A stretch of DNA of 64,000 nucleotides from Vitis vinifera (GCF_030704535.1 NC_081808.1:23067501-23131500), one strand, 5' to 3'. Counted from the first letter of the stretch, positions 24,701-37,559 are shown. A program made the numbers and translations. Notes: generated from the sequence alone by a model not told the origin.

Positions 24701-26830
24701 AGTATTAAATTATTTTTTTTAATATTTTATTTCTATTAAGTATTAAAGAGCAAAGAAAAACATAAGTACTACTTTTAACATTCATAAAAAGTCTAATATT
24801 TTAATTTTTTTATTCAATAATTTTTTTTAGAAAATAAGTAATAAATTAATAAAAAGTGAAAAAACAAACCATTTGAAATAAAAAAAGCAAATTGTTTTCA
24901 ACCAAAAGTTTATAAAATAAATGCTATCTAAATTTTTAACCATTTTTAATTATATTTCTTTTTTTTTTTTTTTTCATTTTTTTATAATAATTAAAATATT
25001 TTTTTTAATATTTTTTCTTTCCATGATATTTTCTAACAACCAAAAATATTAATAATATTCTTAATATATATATATATATATATATGATAAAAAGAATCTA
25101 TCCTTTTTTTTTTGTTACATATGTAATTGGAGTTCTAGAAATATGCTTGTGAGCTTGAACCAACTGGGAGTCTGAGCACAACATAAACGAGATAAACAAG
25201 TTCCAGCATTTAAAGCAACAGCAGACCATCATGCCAACAAGTTTAATTCGTTGACAGCCATGATTAATCAGCATTTTGAAAATTCAAAACTTTCTTAATC
25301 CGAAAATTTTCATTCATACCCATATGGGTTGTTGAGTTGAGTGTACAATAGTGTGTATGTTTCACCAATTAAATTAACCTATCGTGTTCTCGAAGCCTCT
25401 CAGTGTATATATTTTATATTATATTGTGAGTGTGTGGGAGCTTCTATTTCCATGCATGAAAATCTCTCAGCTGCATTGTCAGAAAGACCTGTCTGTAATT
25501 AAGAATTCATTGAAGCATTAAAGTGAGCTGTGAGTGGTCCAACTGAGCAACCAAGAAATTTAATCTAATCTTCAATTACTTTATCAGGCTTACGAACCAC
25601 TGGAAATGCATTAAATATCAGGTAAAGAGGAGTCTTACCGAACAAGATGCGAAATTAATCACATAAAAGGTCAAAAAAGGAAGCATCAAATATTAAAGTG
25701 GTCTATAGGATACTACTATAAATGAGGTGGGAAATAATAAAGATATAAAGCTTCTGGCATTGGTGGGGGAATAGGATTTTCACCTCTTACTATAATACTA
25801 TGGTATCAGCAGCTGGCTAGGCATCATAATGATTCTAATGTAGGAAGCCTCCACCTTCATGATTGAATTTGGGAATTTGTCCAAAGCTCAAAAATAGCAA
25901 TCACTCCACTTTTACCTTTAAGCCGTGTTGGTGACTTTTCCACTTATCATGCCTCATAACGGGCATTGGCTGATGAACGACATGAGTGATTGTAATTCTT
26001 CCGTTTCAGGTCTGTTGCCAACATCGAAGCACTCTTTCAAAAATATTAATTCAAGGTATTGGGTTGTTGTTAGTCCCGAATTTGGTGTAATCATACCTGT
26101 AGCTTTTGCGTCACCCTCCACAATCTTGGCCCTTCTAGGTGCCAGATGAACATTCAAGTGTAGTAGCGCAGCAATAATTGAAAGGAAAATATTGAAAATA
26201 GCACAAGTCAGTGGGCATTTTCCAATACCATTTCCCGAGTGCTGGACACAGCCCTGGTCTTTAACTGCATGCATGAAGAATTTGGGTAACCCACATGTGA
26301 CTTGTGAGTATGAGTGAACCTAAAAAGGAAAGCCCAGTAATCAAGCCCAGAGATTCCATAGTGGAGATGTATCCCATGTGAAAGATAACAGCATTTGCCA
26401 CCACACATTTTGATCACTTTGATGGTGGTTCTAGTCATCTGAGTATTGCAGATATTTTGGACGGTAAAACTTCTCACAAAAGTGTTCGATCAAATGGTTA
26501 TCTTAGATGTGTCCCATCAGAAAGCAGATTAGGATTATTAAGACATAAAAGCAATCAAGCCACTATTGCTACAAAGTTGAAAGTGCCCACCTCGGCTGCC
26601 CATTCCATCATTCCCATGCGCAGCGATCCAAGCCCTCAAAGGAAGCTTTAATGTTGCTATCAAGTCTCCAATTTAATATTACTGCATGCATGTGTACACG
26701 ACAGAGACACCACTAACAAATTTTGGTGGTCCCACATTCTCCCAAGTAAAGCAAATTATTATCTTCACCACACACGTCTTTAAGGGGCGAACCCATGTAG
26801 TTTTCGTTGAACATTTTCTTCATTGCCCAT
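21796..26830. other. Intergenic region upstream of the first WAT1 gene
   Basis: Five kilobases without a supported gene. Less AT-rich blocks at 22690-23040 and 23380-23560 share an order of short matches (AGGTCC...CTCATGATTGG...CAACA..CAAC) and may be old duplicates. A possible MITE lies near 24627-24905. (TA)n occurs near 25065-25085. Open frames of 60-106 codons at 25925-26651 have no recognisable features. Confidence 0.45.
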
Positions 26831-26834
26831 CATG

Positions 26835-26924
26835 TTTTGAACTTATATAAACACCATATCCAGTCATTCGAGTTCTATATTTTTGAAGAAAAACAAAGGA
26901 AACAAGCTAGCTTCCTCACTGAAA
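26835..26924 (+). promoter_or_regulatory. Core promoter and 5' leader of WAT1-related gene 1
   Basis: A TATA box (CTTATATAAACACC) at about 26841-26850 lies roughly 80 bases before the ATG at 26925, giving a short 5' leader if transcription starts near 26875. Confidence 0.6.
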
Positions 26925-29900
26925 ATGGATGCTAAGAAGCCCTTCGTCGCCGTTCTTCTCATACAAACTATATATGCTGGCATGTTCTTAGTCTCCAAGG
27001 CTGCATTTAATGTAGGTATGAATAATTTCATCTTCGTCTTCTACAGACAGGCTGCAGCAACTGTTTTCTTGGTTCCTATTGCCATCATTTTTGAGAGGTA
27101 ACAGATGTTACCCTTTGGTCTTCTTGTACAATTCATCCTTTCTTCTTCATTTTTATGTGACTTTGCTTTTCTGGTTACAGAAAAAATGTGCCACCACTCT
27201 CTTTCGTGACCTTCTGCAAAATTTTTATGCTTTCTCTATTTGGGTATGTTTTCATTTTGATTCAAAGCTTCAAGCATGACCTTAGGCATCACCACCGAAG
27301 AATGAAAACAACTGATGAATTCTGTCTAGTGAATTCAATAGAAAGACGAATTTTGTGTTTTTGAGGTGTTTCCTTCTAATAAATTTCAGGATTACTCTAA
27401 GCTTGGATGTTAACGGTGTTGCCCTCATTTATACATCTGCAACTTTGGCTGCTGCAACAACAAATTGCCTTCCTGTCATTACCTTTTTCTTGGCCGTTTT
27501 ACTCAGGTACCTAGTTCTTTTCATAATTCTTATTACTTTTATTTGATTCATTTTGAAAAATTATGTTTAATAGGAACTAATGAAGAAAAAAAAATCTGAT
27601 AACTGAACGATTTCGCTGGTTAGTTGACCGGGAAATCTTTGTTTGGTGAGAAAATATCTTCTCCAGAGCTTTGGCATAAGGCTGCAGAAGCTTGATTTTT
27701 ACATGGAAATGCGTATAATTTGTGTTCCACTTGGGGATTCAAGAAGATTTGTTTAATTTCAAACTCTATAGTCTGTATTAACAAAGGGTGCCCAGCATGT
27801 TGATGTGGACATATTTGATACAGGCATCAGCAAGAAGTTTGGGATGACATATGCAGAGTCTCCAGATGACTATAAGATCACTATCTCAAAAATTTAGCAT
27901 GTTCATGTGTCTGACTTCACAATCACTTCATTCTGTGATTGTCACCGACATCCGTATTCACGTTAACCCAATTTTCTACTGGAAGCCCAGATGAGTTTTC
28001 GACACCCAAGTTTATCGGTTTTCTTCTTCAGGGCTTGACATCCTTGTGGCCCCACCTCCCAATTAGGTGTACACTGCTTAATCATCTATGCCAGTAATGG
28101 CAGGCCTATACTGCTAGTGGATTTTTCCCTAGAAAAGCCAAACATACTAGCTAAGCCTAGAGAACTGCAAGAAATCCTCACCACCTATATCCTTTGCTCA
28201 GATGGTCCACATGCTGCAGAGGAAAGCCTCTTTTTGTATTCTACTGCTTGCATCAGGTAGAAGAATTACTGGTCCACACCTCAGTTTTAGTCATACACTT
28301 CTTTTCCTACTGGAGAGGAATGCTAGAGCTTTTCAGCTGAACCTGGTTAGGAATTCACAAAACTCACTGAAAATGACAAACTCTAATCGGAATTGGAATG
28401 GGTGGTTGATATACACTTTAGCCACAGCAGCAAAAATTGGTTTTGGAATCAGAAAAAGATAAATAAAGATAGAGTTTTACAGGTGTACCCAATGGATTCC
28501 TCTGTCTTGTACCTAGAAAAGGTTATTATTGCATTTCGTATTCGTCATTACTACTTATGGACATAGGAAAATCCGTGTGGTCTCCATTAGAAAGGAGGTC
28601 ATAGGCCCCAGTGCGGCCAAATAGTCCATTTTTATTAATTGTATGCTATAGTGGTAAAACGAGTCTCTCAATCGTTACTATTTTGGCAAGAAGAGGGTAA
28701 GTATGCAAATGTAGGGATTAGAACCGTTGTAGCTGGGCATCTCAATTGAATCCAACTGCTAAACCTTTTGTAATATTAAGTTACAAATAGAGGATCAAAA
28801 CAAAAGTTTTTGGTGTTTCGAATTTTGCTTCTATTTGTCTTAAGTGCTTTAGATGAGCTAAGATTTTTCACTATGTTGGATGATTACCATGATTTTTCTG
28901 ATTGAAATTGAATTATGACTTTTTGATTGGAATTTTGGGGTCTATAAATATGAACTTATAATGCAAACCAGTGACAGCATGAATGGGAATTTAAGAGTTT
29001 CCTCTAAAAAAACAAAAAAAAAATTGTATTGCAGGATGGAAACTGTGAAGTTGAGGACATCCTCTGGCATGGCAAAGATTGCAGGTGTTTTAATTTGCAT
29101 AGCAGGTGCTGCAACAATAGCATTTTACAAGGGCCCCCATTTGCAACTCATGTTACATCATCACCTTTTTGGACACCATACCAGCCACGAACATCAATCT
29201 CATGTAAGCTCTGGTGCAACGTGGGTGAAGGGATGCTTACTCATGCTCATGTCCAACACCTTCTGGGGCTTGTGGCTTGTATTGCAGGTAGTCTTGTTCT
29301 ATTGTACATGCATTTATGCTGTTTTGGTTGCTGAGAAAATGTGGAAAAAGAAACTTACAGTGAACTTAGAATCTTGTATATTGTCTATGTTCGGTTTAAG
29401 GTCTCAAAAGCTTGTTCGTTTTCTTTTCTCATGTTTCCAATACATACTTTTAATTAGTATTAGAAGTGGAACTTGAGAGTAAGTCCACTTTAATGGTAGG
29501 CTGAGACAAATCTAATATAGTGAGTTGTTGATCTTTGAAATGGAGACAGGCTTACATCATGAAAAGCTACCCTGCAAAGCTTCTGCTGACAACCCTACAG
29601 TGCCTTTTGAGCTCAATTCAATCATTTTTCATTGCTATTGCTTTGGAAAGAGACCCTGATCAGTGGAAGCTGGGCTGGAATGTGAAACTCGTAGCTGTAG
29701 CCTACACGGTAACAAAACCAGAGACCTGTTTCAAATATTCTCCTATATACCTTAATTAATAGTTTGTATGTTTCATTGGACTGCCATCTGTAACTCATTA
29801 GATATGATTTATTGTAATCATCTCTTGGAAACAATGCCCTTGATATGCAAATAGATGGCTGACCGTGGTGCAATGCTTGATACATCCAACACCATCAGGG

Positions 29901-30444
29901 CATGAACCATCCATCACCACCAAAAAATGAACAAAAATCCATAGAAAAGCATGCTAAATAGAATTTTTATTGTTACTTTACCCCTAAAGATTGTTAAACT
30001 AATTGCAAGCTTCTGCAGGGAATTGTTGTGACAGGTGTTACATACTACCTACAAACATGGGTCATCGAGAAGAAGGGGCCTGTTTTTCTAGCCATGTCCA
30101 CACCATTTGCCCTAATCATTACTATATTTTGTTCAGCAATTTTCTTAGGCGAGGCCATTAGTTTGGGAAGGTAATTTGCTCTGACAAGAACCCTCCTTGC
30201 CTGCCAATTGTGGTTTTCATTACAACTCTATTTTCTTATTTATTGATCTGTTTTTCGTTTTCCTTGCTGGGTATGCAGTATCTTAGGTGGGATCTTGTTG
30301 GTTGGAGGGCTATATAGTGTTTTATGGGGGAAGAGCAAAGAACAGAAGATGGAAAAAACTTGTTCGACAGCCCAAGCTGAGAAGGAAACAGAGCTTAAAG
30401 AAGAAGTGGCTGCTCAGAGTCCACCCCCACCATTTTTTGTGTAA
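26925..30444 (+). CDS. WAT1-related protein (EamA-domain transporter), complete
   Basis: Seven exons: 26925-27097, 27181-27243, 27390-27506, 29035-29287, 29550-29708, 30019-30170, 30279-30444. All junctions are GT-AG and keep frame, giving 360 residues, the usual family length. The first ATG after the TATA box opens MDAKKPFVAVLLIQTIYAGM. Family landmarks include FYRQAAATVFLVP, PPLSFVTFCKIFML, AATIAFYKGP, NTFWGLWLVLQ and GPVFLAMSTPF. Two EamA repeats with about ten membrane helices are expected, and a hydrophilic Glu/Lys-rich tail ends in PPPPFFV. WAT1-type proteins are membrane transporters; the founding member exports auxin from the vacuole and affects secondary walls. The substrate of this one cannot be told from sequence. 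The 1.5 kb third intron carries a possible SINE. Confidence 0.93.
27830..28110 (+). other. Coding-like patch in the third intron of WAT1 gene 1
   Basis: A short open stretch ending near 27896 (including GMTYAESPDDYKITISK) is less AT-rich than the intron around it, and a second patch follows to about 28075. No family is recognised and stops interrupt it. It could be a captured fragment or chance. Confidence 0.25.
28570..28775 (-). mobile_element. Possible tRNA-derived SINE remnant
   Basis: On the minus strand there is an A-box-like TAGCAGTTGG (28761-28752) and, 36 bases on, a B-box-like GGTTCTAATCC (28725-28715; consensus GGTTCGAATCC). Spacing fits an internal pol III promoter of a tRNA-derived SINE. 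The 3' end and target duplication were not identified, so this is tentative. Confidence 0.4.
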
Positions 30445-31867
30445 CGTGCATGCCCTACAGTTCTTCAAAGGGCATGGGGACCTCTAAAACTATATTGGGA
30501 CATCACGCATTTCAGTACACCCCCCATCGTCTTGTTTTCATTTTTGTACGTACTTATGGGGAGGGGTGATTGAGTCCAGGAGATGTGGACTGGGTAGGAA
30601 GGGGAGTGCAAGTCAGCTATGCCAATGGGCTTGAAACTAAAAGGCTCAGAGGCAACACTGAGATGACCATTTTCCCACTGTATTAATATACAATAATGGA
30701 GCATATATTGTTTCTTCTCATACCCGTAGAATATTTAGTTCTAGATTTCAGAGAAATGTTAACCATATTAAGTTCTGATGTATTGTGATAGATGTTCCAA
30801 GCAATTTTATAAAATCGTTAGCACTATCCATGTAAGAGTATTCCCAAGAAATTTGTTTAAATTCCACTCTACAAGACATTGTGAAAGATAAATGCAATGT
30901 ATGTGTATGAATGTGAATTGCTTTCTTTTACTCTTATGTCCTTGAATGGCAAGAGTTCCTGAGAATGTTTGAAAGAAAAAAATGTAGAGAAATGAAATGG
31001 ATAATGGGCTTCGATCAAGAATGGTTACACCAAAATTTGCAAAATTTGCATGAATGAAGAATATGTTATTTACACTTGTGCAACTAATGCTGCTCTAAAG
31101 GAAACATTGGGTCATGAGGTAAGCTCCTGCGTGGTAAGCCTTGTTGTAAGCTTCAAGATGATAAACTTAAGGATATATGTGCTGTGAGGCGTGGGATGGT
31201 AAGCCCCACTATGAGCCTTGGGATAGTAAACCTTAAGATGTATGTAATGTTAGATGCGATGCCACAAGAAGGTTTATTCTTCTCTCATTGTCAGTCAATT
31301 GGTTCTCAGTGAAAATGCCTAAAGTCTAACCCAACAAATGGAATCAAAATCATGTCATGGATTTAACTCGTGGAAGCGTTATGTTGGAAGGAGGATCATC
31401 AGGTTTACAACTGTGTGGCTCTCTAGGAAATGATGATTCAAAAAGTATGTTTTGCAAGTTGCAAATGTTGATCTCATGCCTCTCAATGGTCAGCAACTAT
31501 TTGGTATGCAAGCATGAATATATGCACCTTTGAAACTGAGACACAAACAAGGAATGGGCATACGTGCAAAAAGACATGGCCATAGACTGGCTACTCTTAT
31601 GGGGGTAGAAACAAGCACAACCATGGTCATTTCATTCTGAGGCATTTTATGAATATATTCCCAATCCAATGCATGAAAGGTAAAAGCCGAATCTCGGGCC
31701 AATTCATGATTTACAGATGCAACACTAATTGTTAGTATAACATATAATACAAGTATGATAGAATCGAGCTGAAAGCTAGACATGATGCCTTTAAATATTT
31801 TTAAAATATGCATTCCTGTTTGTGTAAGGGATGATTCTATATGGCAGCTTACACCACAAATTTGACT
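30445..31867. other. Intergenic between WAT1 gene 1 and the plastid protein gene
   Basis: The 3' ends of two convergent genes. It includes an imperfect repeat of the phrase GTGGTAAGCC/ATGGTAAGCC with intervening AAACTTAAGGATATATG-like text near 31110-31230. The 107-codon minus open frame at 31490-31813 has no recognised family. Confidence 0.45.
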
Positions 31868-32881
31868 CTAAAAATAGCCATCCCTCTTGTCTTGTTCCTC
31901 AGCTTCCTTGTTAGCTGTTTGAACAGATTTGAACCACAGGAATGCCTGCATTGGTAATTCTGGTTAGCTAAAAAGAAAATAGAATGGACTTTAACATGTA
32001 GTATCCCCTCTGACTTCGGATATTTATGTTTTGAAATCAATTTGGAGAGTGATTCATTTATAAAAGCCTGATGCTGATTGAATTATCTTAATTGTTCAAA
32101 TAATGGACCCTTTCTGCTCATAGCCATTGAAGTTTTCAAATCTCAAAGGAATAAATGTGTTAGAATCATTGTCCAAGGTAAAGTAAATCCATTCAAGAAC
32201 CAAGATTATGGAGACATCTTTTTTCTTCACTACCTGAGTTTTCTGCATGCAAGAAACAAAAGTATGAAAATTGAAAGAGGGAAAGAAGATTGGAACAACT
32301 CACAGAAGTAGGGATGCCAGTAAATACAAAGAATCCCAGCAATGGAGCATAGAAAATACTGTCTGAGCTCAAAACCCCGAAAACAGGCCTTTTATTTGCG
32401 TACTCAAAAATAGAACCTATCTGCACTCAAAGTTTAGAATATATCAACCAATTACTTTTTATCAGTTCCACAACAGCAGGACAGTAATCATAAGCGAGTT
32501 TACCGCAGCAATTGCAGTCACTGCAGAGGTAAGTAAGTACACATAGAAGGGAATCTCAAAACTCTTTTCTGATTCATTCCCCATGCCTTCATCCTGAGCC
32601 CAAGGAGGGGGTTCACTTGAATCTGGCCGAGCCCAAGAGGGGATTGTTTCTTCAGACTTGTTTGACTTGGCAGAGCCTTCAGTTGTGGCCGACACAGAAA
32701 ACTTATGAGATAAATTTCCCTTTTGGCGTCCAGGATGGGTTCTGTTTCTTTTTCTGGTGACTGATAGGTCCAGGATTTTATGGCCAACACCTGGAAATAA
32801 TTTTGGGTGCCATGGACTCTCTTTTCTTGAACTATGGATTAAATTTGTGTCACAGAGACACAACAATGAGGCTGCAGCCAT
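31868..32881 (-). CDS. Small plastid membrane protein, possibly LPA2-like
   Basis: Exons 32881-32504, 32420-32304 and 31945-31868, all phase 0, give 190 residues. The ATG at 32881 starts a Ser/Lys/Arg-rich leader (MAAASLLCLCDTN) like a chloroplast transit peptide. The middle has a WARPDSSEPPPWAQDEG motif. Two membrane segments follow: IPFYVYLLTSAVTAIAA, and the one in SIFYAPLLGFFVFTGIPTS. The last exon encodes FLWFKSVQTANKEAEEQDKR and GYF, then stop. Length, leader and two C-terminal helices resemble LOW PSII ACCUMULATION 2, a thylakoid protein needed for photosystem II assembly. That identity is from memory and could instead be a related uncharacterised plastid family. Confidence 0.85.
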
Positions 32882-35090
32882 AACTTCCTCTTTGTTTACT
32901 CAACTCTTCTGATTTCTTCAATTCAATAAAATACAAGCTTTTAGTGCATCATGTGTTATAACTATAACATATAGGACCCCAGGTAACTAGACAGATTACT
33001 AGTCAAGAATGTTATATTCGTTCGAGTAGCCAAATCAATACATGAAGTGTGAAAAAGCTTCATGTAGAGACAGGTTGATAATCAAGAATACTAAACTTGT
33101 ACAAGAGTGACCAAACCAATAGTATCTCTTTTCTGATACAGTTGCAAAAGCTTCTCTAAAAGATATATTACAGCACTATAGTATGCCCCACTAGCCATGT
33201 GGGCTGATTCAATCAGCATAATCCAAAATAGCAGTTAGGAGCAGCAACCTTACTACTGAGAATGACACCAATATCTACTGATCCTAAAACTAATAGGTAA
33301 CAATCTGAACATCATGAACTGACATCAAAACTTTGCTTGAAATCAGTCAATAAAACAGCATTTCTAACTCTAAGAGAGCTATGGAAAAAGCCTACATAAT
33401 GAGATAAATGCTTAAACTCTTCTGCATTTAACTAATTTCCATTAACACACTTAGAATTTGGGCACAGGAATAGCTAATAGAAAAGGCAATAGCAGGCGGC
33501 CGTTTAAGAACACCTAAAATTTAGGCAAAGATGCATTCTGAAAAATTGATAAATTAAAAAGCATGGTGTCATAGGATGCTTCAAGTGAGCCTCCCCATGG
33601 GTTTATATAGAGTCCAGGACTGGATCCATCTACACTAAGTCATTGGTGGGAAGAGTGTGGAAGGTTTTAGAGATGCCTAGAGATGTCCACACATCTCTAC
33701 ACTATGATGGAAGGTATGAGAGAAGTCCAAGGTTTTCTAGAGAATTCTAGGAATCTCTTGTATATTCTTGTACATAGGTTTGCACATAGAATTATGTAGA
33801 GTGTTCTAGAATCTTCTTGATTTGTAAGGAACCCTTCAAGGTTTCAGAGAGTTCCAAAGGTGCCTATAAATAGGTGAGGGCCTCATTTGGCCAAGGCACC
33901 ACCCCAAGACCACCCAAAAACCTAACCAACCAAGCAAGTGAACTTCCAACCATTGTATAGCTTCCTTTGAAAGCAATAAAGCTTCCATTCTTTAAGAGTC
34001 GCCTACTACACCTTCTAAAACTTCTGAGTCGCGAGCGTCTTAGCCTAGCAAGCTAAGCATTGGGAGTAAGACTGACTTAGCAAGATCAAATGCCTTGACT
34101 TGTCTAAGTGTCGCATGAGCTTAGGAAAAGACTAAGTCCGTGACAATGGGCTCCAACTCTCAAACCCATAGCTTCAAATCTTTATTAAAACCGAGAAAGG
34201 AGAAGGCTCTATTTCTTTAACACTTCAGCATGGTTGGTACCATTTATGTTTCCAGATAAATTTCCAGTGGTAAAATTAGTGAACATTAATTCAAGTCAAA
34301 ATTTTATTTTATTTTTTATACATACACAATTGTATAAGATAATGTTTCTAAAAAAAAAGACAAAAAATCCTCAGCTCAACCGAGTCAAACACACCTTGTG
34401 AATGAATCATGGCAGGTGAAAATTTAACAATTCAAAATTTTAAATACTTTTTTCATATTTTCTCTGTATCTAAATCCACTTCTATACAAGAAAACATTCC
34501 CAAATAGAAATCACCGTTAATCTAACAAAATTTCAGTCCGAGCTGTATTCCAAACCAGCCATGGTTCTACGGCTGTTCAAGGAGAAACCCTAGAATTCAA
34601 AACCTCCAGCAATAGCATTCCCACAGTTATAAAGCACTCAGAGTGAAACCCGACCCTTTATTTTGTATCAAAGAAAATGAAAAAAAAAAAAAAAAAACCC
34701 ACATTTTGATTACAATGTTATATATCTTACTTTCTTTGCTGCCAAAAATCTAAGACAAAAAAAATAAAAATAAATAAAAAGCTAAAAAAAATAAAATCAA
34801 CTAAGCCAAAGAGTCGTATGAGTTTTAGTTAGAGTGAAATTTTCATCATTCTTGAGCCCTAGATGGTGAAAAAATGTAAAATTAAAAAATTCTTTCATTT
34901 TCTCAGCATCCAAACGGTTGAATGTAACCTAGAAGTCGATTGATTGAATTGGAAATAGAGACTGAAGCAGTACCTTGAACCTAAAGATCGACCGAAATGC
35001 AGCGTTTGGATAAGGAGTGATCGAATGCTTTGTGTGAACCGAGATGAGCCTTCTCGTTCTGCAAGCAAATCCTAAAGCAGTGCGTGAATA
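32882..35090 (-). other. Upstream region and likely 5'-UTR intron of the plastid protein gene
   Basis: A candidate non-coding first exon lies at about 35060-34974, ending GGTTCAAG before GTACTG. It could splice to an acceptor near 32915 (GAATTGAAG), placing a 2 kb intron in the leader. A solo LTR sits inside this interval. No coding sequence is seen. Confidence 0.45.
33567..34145. mobile_element. Solo LTR of a retrotransposon
   Basis: The 579-bp segment starts TGTCA and ends TGACA, giving the TG...CA ends and short inverted repeat of an LTR. It is flanked by ATGG on both sides (33563-33566 and 34146-34149), one base short of the usual 5-bp duplication. Inside are a TATA-like TATAAATAGG near 33865 and a poly-A signal AATAAA near 33978, in the order expected for U3-R. 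No internal retrotransposon sequence adjoins it, so it is probably the product of LTR-LTR recombination. The promoter motifs put its transcription on the + strand. Confidence 0.75.
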
Positions 35091-35099
35091 TTCAGTAAG

Positions 35100-35160
35100 G
35101 TGGTAATGGGCTGGGCCTAGGCTGGCCCAATTTTTGAATTATTGGGCTTTAAGGGCCTGA
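35100..35160 (-). promoter_or_regulatory. Cluster of site II (TCP-type) elements
   Basis: Four TGGGCY motifs lie within about 45 bases on both strands (35107-35112, 35112-35117, 35124-35129 reversed, 35143-35148). Such clusters mark promoters of plant nuclear genes for organelle and housekeeping functions. They sit just upstream of the candidate first exon of the plastid protein gene. Confidence 0.6.
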
Positions 35161-35699
35161 TTTCTAATTCCTTTAATTAATCTATAAATCAAATTTTGCC
35201 TCCTATAAATTGGTCTGGATTTCACAAAATCGAGAAATAGTTTAATTTTTTTTAAAATTCATAGCTCATATGTATTAATATATTAATGTTATAATTAATG
35301 AATAAATTAATTAAATATATGTCAAAATAATTTAGATTGATATTATATTAAATTTATATCAATATCATTTTATGTACGAGTTGACACATTTCTTTCAACA
35401 TCTTTATATTTTCTTTGTCCATATATAAAATATTTTTCATGATATTATATTTATATTTCAAAATACTTAATTAATTCTTTAATATTCCATGTATAAAATA
35501 TTTTTTATAATATTTCCTAGCCCATTTAGATTAACAATTTTTTTCATTTAAAAAAAACTTTAATTAACATGTTTTCAATTTTTGTAAATTTTTAAGCTTT
35601 TTCATGCATCCATGAATTTTCTAACTTTCATTATTTTTATATTGTTTAGCTTTTTTGGAAATATTTTTGAAACAAATCTTGAAAAATATTTTTTAGCAA
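35161..35699. other. AT-rich intergenic DNA
   Basis: No gene or bounded element is seen. Confidence 0.6.
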
Positions 35700-36125
35700 C
35701 TGTTTTTAAAAAACAATTCTTTAGGTCCTATTTTACAATTGTTTTCAAGAACAGTTTTTTGTTCTTTAGAATAATAAAACAAAAAAATATGTTTGATAAT
35801 CAAAAATTATTTTTTGTTTTTTTTTATTTAAAACAAAAAATTCGTTGTTTTAAGAAAATATTCTTTAATTATTTTTTATTATTTTACTTATTTTTAAGTA
35901 TTATTTTAAAAAAATAATTATATAAACATATAAAATGATTAAAAATATAGCACTAAATATAAAAATTATTTTTTTAAATATATTTAAAAATATTAAAAGC
36001 AAGTTAAAAACATTTTAAGTTTTCAAATTGACTTTTATTTTACAAAACATAAGAGAATAATTTTCAAAAACCATTCTAAAATATTGTTTTCAAAACTATT
36101 TTCGAAAATAATTACCAAACAAGAT
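35700..36125. repeat. MITE-like AT-rich repeat, family A (inverted copy)
   Basis: It begins TTTTACAATTGTTTTCAAGA and ends AAAATAATTACCAAACAAG, the reverse orientation of the copy at 1246-1630, with the same internal motifs (TATAAAATGATTAAAAATA). The 101-codon open frame inside it (35612-35917) is an AT-rich artefact. Confidence 0.55.
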
Positions 36126-36331
36126 TAGAAATTTGGATTGTTTTTAACATATTCATTTTTACAATTTTAAATATTTTTAAAAATAAATTTTGTTTGTAAT
36201 ATTTTATTTTTAATCATTCTTTATGAATTACAATTATTTTTTAAAACAATTTTTATAAAATAAGTAAAAACAACTTAAAATAGGTTGTTAAAAAACCACC
36301 CTATTTCATAAAGGGTTTTTAAAAAATTGTT

Positions 36332-36383
<52 letters not shown>

Positions 36384-36410
36384 AAAAAAAAAGAAGAAAA
36401 AATTGTCAAA
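36126..36410. repeat. Partial family A repeat with a (TA)n tract
   Basis: A second, shorter relative of the preceding copy, ending near AAAAATTGTCAAACAAGTCC. It holds a roughly 40-base (TA)n run at 36339-36378. Confidence 0.45.
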
Positions 36411-37559
36411 CAAGTCCTCTGAAAACAGTTTCATATTTTAAGAAAGGAGAAACCTCCTTTTTCAAAAAAGTTCCCAACTACTAGTTTTTCCAAATAGAAC
36501 TTGGTCATACAGTGAAGTTGGAAGCTATTCTTCCAAAGCTTTGACAACCTCGTCATTTTCTTGATCTTCGTGGCCTTGGATTAGACTGTCTGATTTCATC
36601 AATGGTTAGGTTTTTTTCTTCGCGTTACTTTGGTTCCAATATATTTACAAAATTAAAATATTTATATATTGAATTCTTTAAGATTATTTTTCCAAGTTAT
36701 TTAAGATTTTGTTGGCAAAAACTAAAATTATATTTGCTAAGCATTAATTTTTAAAAACATATGAAATGATTAACATTTTTAAAACATTTTTTTTGGCATG
36801 CTTATATAATTTAATAGAAACCCATGTTGAAATCAATTACTCAAATCGTTTCATATTAGAACAAAATTTAGTCATTACATTTTAGATTTACTTAAAAATG
36901 ATTAATATTATGAAACAACTATTAGCAATAAATTTTAAATTTTACCATCTGTAAATAAATAATTTAAGAATTATGCATTTTATAAAATATTAATTAATAT
37001 ATTTTGACTTCTTGTAATCATAACCATCAATTGTTTTTAGGAATTATGTGCAAGATGTATGTCATAATTAATGATTTTATATACTCTAATAATTTTTTTT
37101 TTATGCTATTTAGATACCAAACATGTTAGGATTTCTTTCTTTTATTATTTATTACTATAATTTTGATTTAACCCTCTATATCTTGTGGAAGCACATTATG
37201 AGTTATTTATGCTATTCAGGTATGCATCTTACCTTCATATCTTAATTTCATAAATTATGTATTGTTTTATATATGATCATTATGTATTGCTTTGTATGTG
37301 ATCGTCAACAAGTTTAGCATATCATTTTTATTGTTTTTCTGACTTGTCATGTTTGATTAAGAGACTAGGGTAAAATGCATGATGTGTGTTTTATTTTCCA
37401 AACTAACCATTGATGTCTTGTGATAGTGCTTAAGTTGTGGTTCAAGTATGCAATACAATCTTTTCTTTATGATTGTGTTTTGAATTCTTGTTTGGCATGC
37501 TAGTATTAATAGAGTTTTGAAATCACTTTAGTCCATCTAAGTATCCATAATCAACTGAT
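36411..37559. other. AT-rich intergenic DNA
   Basis: No gene is seen. The boundary with the retrotransposon-derived sequence to the right could not be fixed. Confidence 0.5.

Noticed and set aside
25954..26274. 106-codon minus-strand open frame with a hydrophobic stretch
   Set aside because: No recognised motif, overlapping open frames on the other strand, and no splice or promoter context.
31490..31813. 107-codon minus-strand open frame downstream of the plastid protein gene
   Set aside because: No family resemblance, and it lies in probable 3' flank.
35612..35917. 101-codon open frame rich in Phe, Leu, Lys and Ile
   Set aside because: Composition reflects AT-rich repeat DNA within a MITE-like segment.
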